Below are positions 7,496-15,551 of a stretch of 61,646 nucleotides of DNA, in pieces; the first letter of the stretch is position 1, and every line of letters begins with the position of its first letter. This DNA comes from Rhodocyclales bacterium RIFCSPLOWO2_02_FULL_63_24 (lineage in GTDB: Bacteria > Pseudomonadota > Gammaproteobacteria > Burkholderiales > Rhodocyclaceae): assembly GCA_001828935.1 (NCBI GenBank), contig MHZX01000049.1:1-61646 (forward strand). Reading direction: 5' to 3'. The position numbers and the translations under genes were made by a program. The notes under the pieces were generated by a model. That model was not told where the DNA came from, did no database searches, and saw only the letters and a program-made list of their open reading frames with translations.

Positions 7496-9739
7496 ATGTT
7501 GATACGCAAACTCGTCGTCACCACCGGAATCTACTATGTCGAGATTCCCGCGGCTGGCCTGTATCTTCTCTGCGGGTCGCCCGCCGACAGCGTCAAGCAC
7601 CTGCTGCGCCGGGGAATCATCCAGACCACCGAACTCAACGGAGTGACCTTCGAGAACGGGCCCAATGCCATCCTGCTGTCCGACTCGATGATCCAGAACG
7701 GGCACTTGTGCAACCTGGCCGAGTTTCCGGTCCTGCAGATGCTCTATCGCCAGGGCATGCTGCTGCCGAACCATCCCAACAACACCGGCCGCAAGCCGAT
7801 CCTGATCGGCACCCCGGAACAGCTTGCGGCGCAACTCCGCTACATCCATCGCGGCAACTACGGCCTGATCTCCGCCGACGAGATGAAGAAGGCGGGAACT
7901 GCCGAACGCGAGGCCGACGAGCTGATGCGCATCAAGCTCAAGTTCGCCTTCGGCCAGATTTCGCAGCCGGACTGCTTTGTCGAATGCCTGCCGCTGACCG
8001 CCGGCCCGCGCGACATCTGCGAAGGCGTCAGCATCGAACGCGTGGCGAACAACGTGTTCGAAATCAGCTACGGCGACGAATGCGTCGAGATCGACCTCAA
8101 TCTGCGCAAGCACGAAACCTATCCCTGCCCCTACCCCCTGAGCCACGTCGCCATCGACCGCCATTATTTCGCCGTGGTGCATGCCGGCGACGGCGACGGC
8201 TGGGACTACAACCGTCCGACCATGGGCAGCGTGCTGATCCACCAGGGCCGGATATATCTGATCGACGCCGGTCCGAACATCCACTACAGCCTCGACGCGC
8301 TCGGCATCGGCAAAAAGGAAGTGGTCGGGATCTTTCACACGCACTGTCACGACGACCACTTCGCCGGCCTCACCACGCTGCTCCAGTGCGACCAGCCGCT
8401 GCAGTATTTCGCCACGCCGCTGGTGCGCGCCTCGGTCACCCGGAAATTCTGCGCCCTGCTGTCGATACCGGAATCCGAGTTCGCCCGGTACTTCGACATC
8501 CACGATCTCGAAGAAGGGCAGTGGAACGACATCATGGGGCTGGAAGTGCGGCCGATCATGTCGCCGCACCCGGTGGAAACCACCGTTTTCAATTTCCGCG
8601 TGCTGTGGGAGGGCGGCTACCGCACCTATAACCATCTCGCCGATATTGCGTCGTTCGCCGTGCTCGACGCCATGACCCATGCCGACGACTCGGCGCTGGG
8701 ACTCAGCCCGGAACGCGCAAGCGCCGTCAAGGAGGCCTATCTGGACGCCGTCGATCTCAAGAAGATCGACATCGGCGGCGGCATGATTCACGGCAACGCC
8801 TGCGATTTCGCGGAGGATGCCTCGACCCGGGTGCTGCTCGCCCACACCGCACGGGAGTTGACCGACGCGGAGCGGCGCATCGGCTCGGGAGCGCCCTTCG
8901 GCACGCTCGACGTGATGATTCCGGGACAGCAGAACTTCCTGCTGCGCGACGCCAGCGAATTCCTCAAGAGCTACTTTCCCACGGTGCCGGCGGAACGCCT
9001 GCACATGCTGCTCAACAACCACATCGCCACTTTCAACCCGGAAACCATCATCACCCCGGCGGGCAGGGTTCCCCGCGAAATCTACCTGCTGCTGGCCGGC
9101 AAGGTCGAGATGCTGACGCAGGACCCGAGCAATTCCCACTTCCTGTTCAGCGGCTCGCTGCTCGCCGAATCCGCCGCGCTCCATAACCGCGAGAGCGAGG
9201 AGACCTACCGCTCGGTGGGCTTCGTCAAGGCCTTGCGCCTGCCGTCCGACCTCTACCGCAACTTCGTCGAGCGCTTCTTTTCCAGCAGCGAACTGCTCGA
9301 GGTGCGCAAGACCGAGGAGCGCCTGCGGCGCACCTTCCTGTTCAGCGACGCCGTGACCAACACCACGCTGTTTTCGCTGGCCAAGCACTGCACGATCGCC
9401 GAACTGCCTGCCGGCGAAAACTTCGTCGGCAGGCAGGACCAGCTGCACCTGGTCGGCCGTGGGCGGCTGTCGCTGGGCGACGAGGAAGGCGCGCCGGTAC
9501 TCGGCAAGGGCGAATTCTGGGGTGCCGACAGCCTTTTCAGCCCGATCCCGGGGAGCCCGACGAATCAGCCAGCCGTCGCGGAACCTGAAAAACCCACCAT
9601 CGCGCTCGACAGCTGCGAAATCTACTCGGTGCCCTTGGCGCTGGTGTCGAGGATTCCGGTGGTGCGCTGGAAGCTCTTCGAAGCCTTTCGCAACACTCAT
9701 CCTTACGCGGCCCCCCGCTACAGGGGCACCGCTCGGTAA
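7496..9739 (+). CDS. Metallo-beta-lactamase fold / cyclic nucleotide-binding fusion protein
   Basis: A 747-residue protein. The MBL fold occupies roughly 200-430, with the metal motif HTHCHDDH at 281-288 (the TH-x-H-x-DH pattern) and a further SPHP. The C-terminal third (about 490-600 and 620-735) has two beta-roll segments resembling cNMP-binding domains (ILLLAGKVEML-like and HLVGRGRLSLG). The first 170 residues match nothing I recognise. The architecture implies a metal hydrolase or oxidoreductase controlled by a nucleotide or small ligand. It sits 12 bases after the DUF4010 gene and 29 bases before the Memo-AMMECR1 gene. Confidence 0.75.
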   Translation: MLIRKLVVTTGIYYVEIPAAGLYLLCGSPADSVKHLLRRGIIQTTELNGVTFENGPNAILLSDSMIQNGHLCNLAEFPVLQMLYRQGMLLPNHPNNTGRKPILIGTPEQLAAQLRYIHRGNYGLISADEMKKAGTAEREADELMRIKLKFAFGQISQPDCFVECLPLTAGPRDICEGVSIERVANNVFEISYGDECVEIDLNLRKHETYPCPYPLSHVAIDRHYFAVVHAGDGDGWDYNRPTMGSVLIHQGRIYLIDAGPNIHYSLDALGIGKKEVVGIFHTHCHDDHFAGLTTLLQCDQPLQYFATPLVRASVTRKFCALLSIPESEFARYFDIHDLEEGQWNDIMGLEVRPIMSPHPVETTVFNFRVLWEGGYRTYNHLADIASFAVLDAMTHADDSALGLSPERASAVKEAYLDAVDLKKIDIGGGMIHGNACDFAEDASTRVLLAHTARELTDAERRIGSGAPFGTLDVMIPGQQNFLLRDASEFLKSYFPTVPAERLHMLLNNHIATFNPETIITPAGRVPREIYLLLAGKVEMLTQDPSNSHFLFSGSLLAESAALHNRESEETYRSVGFVKALRLPSDLYRNFVERFFSSSELLEVRKTEERLRRTFLFSDAVTNTTLFSLAKHCTIAELPAGENFVGRQDQLHLVGRGRLSLGDEEGAPVLGKGEFWGADSLFSPIPGSPTNQPAVAEPEKPTIALDSCEIYSVPLALVSRIPVVRWKLFEAFRNTHPYAAPRYRGTAR

Positions 9740-9768
9740 GCGATCAAACCCACTCAGGGAGACCCGCC

Positions 9769-11142
9769 ATGAACCCTGCCACCGCCACGCGTCCGCCGGC
9801 CGTCGCCGGCATGTTCTACCCCGGCGATGTCGCCAGCCTTGAGGATGAACTGGCGACCTGTCTCGCCGCAGAGCCAGCGCCGACTCGCGACACGGCGACG
9901 ACGGAAATCATCAAGGCGCTCATCGTGCCGCATGCCGGTTACATCTACTCGGGCGGCACGGCGGGCCATGCCTATGCCCTGCTCAAGCCGCTGGCCGCGC
10001 GCATCCGGCGTGTGGTGCTGCTCGGGCCCTGCCATCGGGTATCCGTGCGCGGACTGGCGGCGCCCACCGCGCGCGCTTTTGCCACGCCGCTGGGCAGCAT
10101 TCCGCTCGACCGCGCCGCGATCGACGCGCTGGCCGACCTGCCGCAAGTCGTCGCCAGCGACGCCGCACATGCCCAGGAGCATTCGCTCGAAGTGCAACTG
10201 CCCTTCCTGCAGACCGTGCTGGGCAAGTTCGAACTGGTGCCGCTGGCGGTGGGCGATGCCAGCGCCGCCGAAGTCGCCGAGGTGCTGGAGCGGCTCTGGG
10301 GCGGGCCGGAAACGCTGATCGTGATCAGTTCCGACCTCTCCCATTTCCACGGCTACCGCGAAGCGCAAGCCATCGACAAGGCCACCGCCGCGCACATCCT
10401 GGCCCTCGATCAGCTCACCAGCTTCGACCAGGCCTGCGGCGCGCTGCCGATCAACGGCCTGCTCGCCGTGGCGCGCCGACGCGGACTCGGCATCGAACGT
10501 CTGGCGCAATGCAACTCGGGCGACACCGCGGGCGACAAATCGCGCGTGGTCGGCTACGCCTCCTTCGCCCTCTATGAAGCGCAGACCGCGAGCGACGATC
10601 TCGGCCCTGCCCTGCTGGCGCGCGCGCGCAATGCCATCGCCGCCCACTTCAAGCAGCCGGCGCAGGCCGAACCCGACCATCCCGCGCTGGCCCTGCCTGG
10701 CGCCACTTTCGTCACGCTGACCCAGGACGGCGAACTGCGCGGCTGCATCGGCTCGCTCGAAGCGCACCGTCCGCTCGACGCCGACGTGCGCGCCAACGCC
10801 GTCGCCGCCGCCTTCCGCGATCCGCGTTTTCCGCCGCTGACGCAAGCCGAACTGGCCCGCACCCGCGTCGAAGTCTCGCTGCTGACGACGCCGACGCCAC
10901 TGGCATTCGACAACGAGGCCGACGCCTTGCGCCAGCTGCGGCCCCATGTCGATGGCGTCATATTCAGCGCCGGCCAGCGCAGGAGTACCTTCCTGCCGCA
11001 GGTCTGGGAACAACTGCCGGAACCACGCCTGTTCATGGCCCATCTAAAACAGAAGGCCGGCCTGCCGGCCGACTGGTGGTCGCCGGAAGTTCAACTGCAA
11101 CGTTACGAGGTGCGCAAATGGAAAGAAGCCACGACGAAATAG
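9769..11142 (+). CDS. AmmeMemoRadiSam system Memo-AMMECR1 fusion protein
   Basis: A 457-residue fusion. The N-terminal Memo-like domain (about 1-270) shows PHAGYIYSG, the HxxS-type HSLEVQLPFL stretch and a Cys in AQCNSGD, which line the metal or active pocket in Memo homologues. The C-terminal AMMECR1 domain (about 275-457) has FVTLTQDGELRGCIGSLE. These two domains plus a radical SAM enzyme form the recurrent AmmeMemoRadiSam set, whose reaction is still undefined. It overlaps the radical SAM gene by 25 bases. Confidence 0.92.
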   Translation: MNPATATRPPAVAGMFYPGDVASLEDELATCLAAEPAPTRDTATTEIIKALIVPHAGYIYSGGTAGHAYALLKPLAARIRRVVLLGPCHRVSVRGLAAPTARAFATPLGSIPLDRAAIDALADLPQVVASDAAHAQEHSLEVQLPFLQTVLGKFELVPLAVGDASAAEVAEVLERLWGGPETLIVISSDLSHFHGYREAQAIDKATAAHILALDQLTSFDQACGALPINGLLAVARRRGLGIERLAQCNSGDTAGDKSRVVGYASFALYEAQTASDDLGPALLARARNAIAAHFKQPAQAEPDHPALALPGATFVTLTQDGELRGCIGSLEAHRPLDADVRANAVAAAFRDPRFPPLTQAELARTRVEVSLLTTPTPLAFDNEADALRQLRPHVDGVIFSAGQRRSTFLPQVWEQLPEPRLFMAHLKQKAGLPADWWSPEVQLQRYEVRKWKEATTK

Positions 11143-12215
11143 CCGGCACGCCCGCCCGCTGGTGGCATCGGCTCGACGACGGACGCATCCAGTGCGATCT
11201 CTGCCCGCGCAATTGCCGCCTGCACGAGGGGCAGCGCGCGGCCTGCTTCGTCCGCGCCATGAAGGATAGCGAGATGGTGCTGACGACTTATGGCCGCAGT
11301 TCGGGCTTTTGCATCGACCCGATCGAGAAAAAGCCGCTGAACCAGTTCTATCCGGGTTCCAGCGTGCTGTCCTTCGGCACCGCCGGCTGCAACCTCGCCT
11401 GCAAGTTCTGCCAGAACTGGGACATCTCCAAATCGCGCGACATGGACCGCCTGATGGACGACGCCACGCCCGAAGCCATCGCCCGCGCGGCGCAGCGCTA
11501 CGGCGCCAAGAGCGTGGCCTTCACCTACAACGATCCGGTGATCTTCGCCGAATACGCGATGGACACGGCCGATGCCTGCCATGCGCTGGGCGTCAAAACC
11601 GTCGCCGTCACCGCCGGTTACATGCATCTGGCACCGGCGCACGAGTTCTATTCGAAGATGGACGCCGCCAACGTGGACCTCAAGGGCTTCACCGACGACT
11701 TCTACGTCAACCTCTGCGGCGGCCATCTGCAACCCGTGCTCGATATTCTCGCCATGATCCATCACGAAACCGATTGCTGGCTGGAGCTCACCACCCTGCT
11801 GATTCCCGGCAAGAACGATGCGGAAGATGAACTGAAGGCGTTGTCGGCCTGGGTGGCGAAGGAGCTGGGAGCGGACGTGCCGCTACACTTCACGGCCTTC
11901 CACCCCGACTGGAAGCTCGACACGATTCCGCCCACCCCGCTGACGACGCTGGCCAACGCCCGCCGCATCGCCCTGGATGCCGGCCTGCACTACGTCTATA
12001 CCGGCAACGTACACGACAAGGCCGGCGACAGCACCTACTGTCCCGGCTGCGGCAAGGCCGTGGTGGTGCGCGACTGGTATCGCATCCTCGACTACCGGAT
12101 CGACGCCGGCGGTCATTGCGGCCACTGCGGCGCCGCCATCGCCGGCCGCTACGGGGAATTCGGCCAGGCTTTCGGCCCGCAGCGGATTCCGGTGCGGCTG
12201 CACGCCGACGCCTGA
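11118..12215 (+). CDS. amrS: AmmeMemoRadiSam system radical SAM enzyme
   Basis: A 365-residue radical SAM protein with the 4Fe-4S motif CNLACKFC (CxxxCxxC) about 90 residues in. It is preceded by an N-terminal Cys group (CDLCPRNCRL) and followed near the C-terminus by a zinc-ribbon-like CPGCGK and CGHCGA. These features are typical of the PflA-like enzyme of the AmmeMemoRadiSam set. I chose the ATG at 11118 (MERSHDEI), which lies inside the end of the preceding gene, so the two are translationally coupled. Confidence 0.9.
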   Translation: MERSHDEIAGTPARWWHRLDDGRIQCDLCPRNCRLHEGQRAACFVRAMKDSEMVLTTYGRSSGFCIDPIEKKPLNQFYPGSSVLSFGTAGCNLACKFCQNWDISKSRDMDRLMDDATPEAIARAAQRYGAKSVAFTYNDPVIFAEYAMDTADACHALGVKTVAVTAGYMHLAPAHEFYSKMDAANVDLKGFTDDFYVNLCGGHLQPVLDILAMIHHETDCWLELTTLLIPGKNDAEDELKALSAWVAKELGADVPLHFTAFHPDWKLDTIPPTPLTTLANARRIALDAGLHYVYTGNVHDKAGDSTYCPGCGKAVVVRDWYRILDYRIDAGGHCGHCGAAIAGRYGEFGQAFGPQRIPVRLHADA

Positions 12216-12271
12216 AGAATACCGCCGTATCGCCCGCGCCGACTTCCGTCGGTCGGCCCTGCGGTTTCGGC

Positions 12272-12844
12272 TCAAATAACGCCGACCAGCCTGGAAATCA
12301 GCTCACCGGCCGAGTTGGCGCCGAGCTTCTTGATCATCCGGGCGCGATGGGCCTCGACAGTGCGCGGACTGATGTCGAGCCGTCGGGCAATCTGCTTGCT
12401 GGTTTCACCGGTCGCCAGAAACTGGACGATTTCGCGTTCGCGCGCGGTCAGGTCCGCCTGCACCGGACGCTTGGCGGAGATATCCTCGAACATCCAGACA
12501 GCGCAGGCAAAAGGATCGTTCCGGTCGAGCGAGCGCCCGGCCACATGGCACCAGAACAGGCGGCCGCTGCGATGCCGCATGATGCGCTCGTCGCTGTAGC
12601 CTCCCGTTTCCCGCATTGCCGCCCAGCCCCGCGCCCCGATATTTTCGAATTCGCGGCTGGAAGGATAAAGGCAGGCCAGCGACTGGCCGGCCAGCTCGGC
12701 GACGCCAAAGCCGAACATCGATGCCAGCGCCTCGTTGCAGCGCTGGATCACCCGCTCGCGGGAAACGCAGAGGCCGACCGGCGCCAGATCGAAAGCCAGC
12801 GCGAGATCGTCCTGCGAAAGCAGTTGGCCGGGAGATGGAGTCAT
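12272..12844 (-). CDS. PAS-LuxR family transcriptional regulator
   Basis: A 190-residue regulator with a PAS domain (about 15-120) and a C-terminal LuxR/NarL helix-turn-helix (LTAREREIVQFLATGETSK, then ISPRTVEAHRARMIKKLG). There is no receiver domain, so it likely senses a ligand or redox state through PAS. An in-frame GTG at 12859 would add five residues. It is divergent from the acyl-CoA ligase operon, and the gap holds two perfect palindromes placed as expected for its binding sites. Confidence 0.88.
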   Translation of the reverse strand: MTPSPGQLLSQDDLALAFDLAPVGLCVSRERVIQRCNEALASMFGFGVAELAGQSLACLYPSSREFENIGARGWAAMRETGGYSDERIMRHRSGRLFWCHVAGRSLDRNDPFACAVWMFEDISAKRPVQADLTAREREIVQFLATGETSKQIARRLDISPRTVEAHRARMIKKLGANSAGELISRLVGVI

Positions 12845-12873
12845 GACAGGATTATCCACCCGCGCAGGGCTTA

Positions 12874-12885
12874 CGTAGAACTACG
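12874..12885. promoter_or_regulatory. Distal operator palindrome
   Basis: CGTAG-AA-CTACG is a perfect inverted repeat with a 2-base centre. It lies 16 bases (centre to centre) from a second copy and about 60 bases before the predicted start of transcription of the ligase operon. The PAS-LuxR protein encoded alongside is the likely binder (inference). Confidence 0.65.
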
Positions 12886-12889
12886 ATGG

Positions 12890-12901
12890 CGTAGGACTAC
12901 G
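12890..12901. promoter_or_regulatory. Proximal operator palindrome
   Basis: CGTAG-GA-CTACG is the second perfect inverted repeat of the pair. Its centre falls near -43 relative to the start expected from TATAGT at 12927, which is a typical place for a LuxR-type activator overlapping the -35 region. Confidence 0.65.
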
Positions 12902-12926
12902 AATAGATACTGCCGCCCGTCTTGCC

Positions 12927-12932
12927 TATAGT
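12927..12932 (+). promoter_or_regulatory. Probable -10 element of the peptide-ligase-SDR operon
   Basis: TATAGT is placed 36 bases before the peptide ORF. The position of the -35 hexamer (about 12904-12909) has no resemblance to TTGACA, as expected for an activator-dependent promoter. Confidence 0.45.
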
Positions 12933-12968
12933 GGCCGGACCAGAACGCTAACCACAGGAGGCAGGCAA

Positions 12969-13034
12969 ATGGCGACATGCATGGTCGGTTGGGCGGTAGC
13001 CAATTACGTCAGCATCCTGGAGGCGGCCAAATGA
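12969..13034 (+). CDS. 21-residue peptide ORF coupled to acyl-CoA ligase
   Basis: An ATG preceded by a strong ribosome binding site (ACAGGAGGCAGG, about 7 bases upstream) opens a 21-codon frame: MATCMVGWAVANY followed by VSILEAAK. Its TGA overlaps the ATG of the acyl-CoA ligase gene (ATGA). It has one Cys, one Trp and a helical, mildly amphipathic look. It is not rich in any single amino acid, so classic attenuation is not suggested. It could be a functional micropeptide or a translational coupler. I do not recognise a family. Confidence 0.6.
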   Translation: MATCMVGWAVANYVSILEAAK

Positions 13035-14542
13035 ACATTGCCCAGTTGCTGCTGCGCACCGCCACCGTCTATCCGGATCGCCCGGCCATCCTGCACGGCG
13101 AGCGCGTGCTGTGCGACTACCGGACCTTTGCCCGCCGCGCCTCCTCGATCGCCGCCGGCTTGCGCGCGAAAGGCTATGCGCCCGGCGATCGCGCCGCCGT
13201 CTTCATGGGCAATTGCCCCGAATATCTTGAGGTGCTTTACGGCATATGGTGGGCCGGGCTGGTCGCGGTCCCGGTCAACGCCAAGCTGCATCCGCGCGAA
13301 CTGGCCTACGTGCTGGAGAATGCCGAAGCCTGCTGCCTGTTCGTCAGCGCCGATCTGGCGCCGGCCACCCTGCCGGTGGTCGCGACCACGCCGACGGTGA
13401 ATCAGGTCTTCATGCCCGGCGCAGGGGAGTACGAACAACTCCTGGAGTCGGCGCCGATGCCGCCCGAACATCGCGCCGCCGACGATCTGGCCTGGCTGTT
13501 CTACACCTCCGGCACCACCGGCCACCCGAAAGGCGTGATGGAGACCCATCGCAACCTGCTCGGCATGACCAGCTGCTATTTCAGCGACGTCGATCCGGTC
13601 GATCCCGACGACGCCATCGTCTATGCCGCACCGATGTCGCACGGCGCCGGGCTGTACAACTTTCCCCATGTCCTGAAGGCGGCGCGCCACGTCGTTCCGG
13701 CCTCCGGGGGTTTCGATCCGGCCGAGCTTTGTGGCTTGGCCGAGCGGCTTGGCCGCCTGTCGTTGTTTGCCGCGCCGACCATGGTCAAGCGCCTGGTCGA
13801 ACACATCGCCGCCAGCGGCGCCGACCCGCGCGGCTTCAAGACGATTGTCTATGGCGGCGGCCCGATGTATGTCGAAGACATCCGCAAGGGACTCGACCTG
13901 ATGGGCAAGCGCTTCGTCCAGATATATGGCCAGGGCGAGTGCCCGATGACCATCACGGCCTTGTCGCGCGAGCAGTTGGGCGACCGCGATCATCCGCGCT
14001 GGGCGGAACGCATCGCCTCGGTGGGCGTGGCGCAAACGCTGGTCGAGGTCAAGGTCGCGGCGGAGGACGGCAAGGCCCTGCCCGCCGGCGCCACCGGCGA
14101 AATCCTGGTGCGCGGCGACGTCGTCATGGCCGGCTACTGGCGCAATCCCGAAGCCACCGCCAAGACCTTGCGCGATGGCTGGCTATGGACCGGCGACATG
14201 GGCAGTCTCGATGCAGATGGCTTCCTGACGCTCAAGGATCGCTCCAAGGACGTCATCATTTCAGGCGGTTCGAATATCTATCCGCGCGAAGTCGAGGAAG
14301 TCCTGCTCAAGCATCCCGCCGTGCGCGAAGCCTCGGTGGTCGGCCGCGCCGATCCGGAATGGGGCGAGATCGTGGTCGCTTTCGTCGTCGCCGATGACCT
14401 TACCAGCGCCGAGCTCGATGCGCTTTGCCTCGACCACATCGCCCGCTTCAAGCGTCCCAAGGAATACCACTTCGTCGATAGCCTGCCGAAAAACAACTAC
14501 GGCAAGGTCCTCAAGACCGAATTGCGGCAACGCCTCAACTAG
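13031..14542 (+). CDS. AMP-forming acyl-CoA synthetase / ligase
   Basis: A 503-residue ANL-superfamily enzyme that activates a carboxylic acid with ATP and CoA. The P-loop-like YTSGTTGHPKGV, the YGQGECPMT motif, GWLWTGDMG and the C-terminal catalytic Lys region (PKNNYGKVLKTEL) are all present. The substrate cannot be assigned. The start chosen overlaps the peptide ORF stop. An upstream ATG at 12977 in the same frame lacks a ribosome site and would run through the peptide ORF in another frame. The SDR gene follows after 14 bases. Confidence 0.88.
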   Translation: MNIAQLLLRTATVYPDRPAILHGERVLCDYRTFARRASSIAAGLRAKGYAPGDRAAVFMGNCPEYLEVLYGIWWAGLVAVPVNAKLHPRELAYVLENAEACCLFVSADLAPATLPVVATTPTVNQVFMPGAGEYEQLLESAPMPPEHRAADDLAWLFYTSGTTGHPKGVMETHRNLLGMTSCYFSDVDPVDPDDAIVYAAPMSHGAGLYNFPHVLKAARHVVPASGGFDPAELCGLAERLGRLSLFAAPTMVKRLVEHIAASGADPRGFKTIVYGGGPMYVEDIRKGLDLMGKRFVQIYGQGECPMTITALSREQLGDRDHPRWAERIASVGVAQTLVEVKVAAEDGKALPAGATGEILVRGDVVMAGYWRNPEATAKTLRDGWLWTGDMGSLDADGFLTLKDRSKDVIISGGSNIYPREVEEVLLKHPAVREASVVGRADPEWGEIVVAFVVADDLTSAELDALCLDHIARFKRPKEYHFVDSLPKNNYGKVLKTELRQRLN

Positions 14543-14556
14543 GAAGGGAAACTCCC

Positions 14557-15363
14557 ATGCATGCCGCCCCCGCCGGCCGTCGCGCCCTCGTCACCGGGTC
14601 CTTTCAAGGGATCAGACTCGCCATCGCCGAGGCCCTGGCCGCCGAGCAGTGCCATCTCGTGCTGCACGGCATCGCCTCGCCCGAGCAGCAGCAAGCGGCA
14701 TGCGGGCGCGTGCTCGCCGCCGGCGCCTTGTCGGTGAGCTGCATGGATCACGATCTCGCCGCGGCCGACCGCATCGACGACCTGATGGCGACCGTGCTGG
14801 CCGCCGGCCCGCTCGACATCCTGGTCAATAACGCCGGCATCCAGCAGACCGCGCCGCTGGCCGAGATGCCGACCGAGGTCTGGGATCGCGTCATCGCGAT
14901 CAACCTGAGCGCCGCCTTCATGACCATGAAAGCGGCGCTGCCGGGTATGGCCGCGCGTGGTTACGGCCGGGTGGTGAATGTTGCGTCCGTGCATGGCCTG
15001 GTCGCCTCGACCCACAAGGCGCCGTATGTCGCCGCCAAGTTCGGCCTGGTCGGCCTGTCGAAGGTGGCGGCACTGGAATACGCCAGCGTCGGCAGTCGCG
15101 AGCAAGGCGGCGTCACGGTCAATTGCATCTGTCCGGGCTGGACCGAAACGGCGATTCTCGAACCGCAGATCGCGGCGCGCGCCGCGTCGTTCGGGGGTGA
15201 CCGCGAGGCCGGAATCCGCGATCTGGTCAGCGAAAAGCAACCCAGCCGGCGCATGTCCGCGCCCGCCGAAATCGGTCAATTGACCGCCTGGCTTTGCCAT
15301 CCGATCGCCCACAACATCACCGGCACGTCGATCCCGGTGGAAGGCGGCTGGACCAGCCAATAA
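14557..15363 (+). CDS. SDR family dehydrogenase, 3-hydroxybutyrate dehydrogenase-like
   Basis: A 268-residue short-chain dehydrogenase resembling D-3-hydroxybutyrate dehydrogenases (NNAGIQ, NVASVHGLVAS, YVAAKFGLVGLSK, and a C-terminus rich in Gly and Trp). The catalytic Ser and YxxxK are intact. The cofactor motif reads TGSFQGIRLA, with Arg in place of the last Gly of TGxxxGxG, which is unusual and could alter NAD(H) binding. With the ligase upstream it may oxidise a hydroxyacid before or after CoA activation (inference). Confidence 0.82.
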   Translation: MHAAPAGRRALVTGSFQGIRLAIAEALAAEQCHLVLHGIASPEQQQAACGRVLAAGALSVSCMDHDLAAADRIDDLMATVLAAGPLDILVNNAGIQQTAPLAEMPTEVWDRVIAINLSAAFMTMKAALPGMAARGYGRVVNVASVHGLVASTHKAPYVAAKFGLVGLSKVAALEYASVGSREQGGVTVNCICPGWTETAILEPQIAARAASFGGDREAGIRDLVSEKQPSRRMSAPAEIGQLTAWLCHPIAHNITGTSIPVEGGWTSQ

Positions 15364-15551
15364 GCGCCGTGTCCAGATCGGCTTGGCCGTCGGCAGCCAA
15401 GTCTTCGCCCGTCAAGAAATAATGGGAGGCATTGACAAGAGTCGGCGCTGACGGAACGGCGATTCAGACTGCCTTGAAGATCAATTCGACGCTTTTAATT
15501 AAAATCGCCCCTGGCCAGTTCTTGTCGCTACCTTGCGACCCTTCGACGCCC

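Noticed and set aside
6872..9700. Long minus-strand open frame (over 900 codons) antisense to the DUF4010 and MBL-cNMP genes
   Set aside because: It is rich in Arg, Ala, Gln and His without any recognisable domain and lies opposite well-supported genes; typical high-GC antisense frame.
12857..12859. GTG as start of the PAS-LuxR gene
   Set aside because: It adds only five residues and lacks a ribosome site; the ATG at 12844 is at least as good, so I kept the shorter form.
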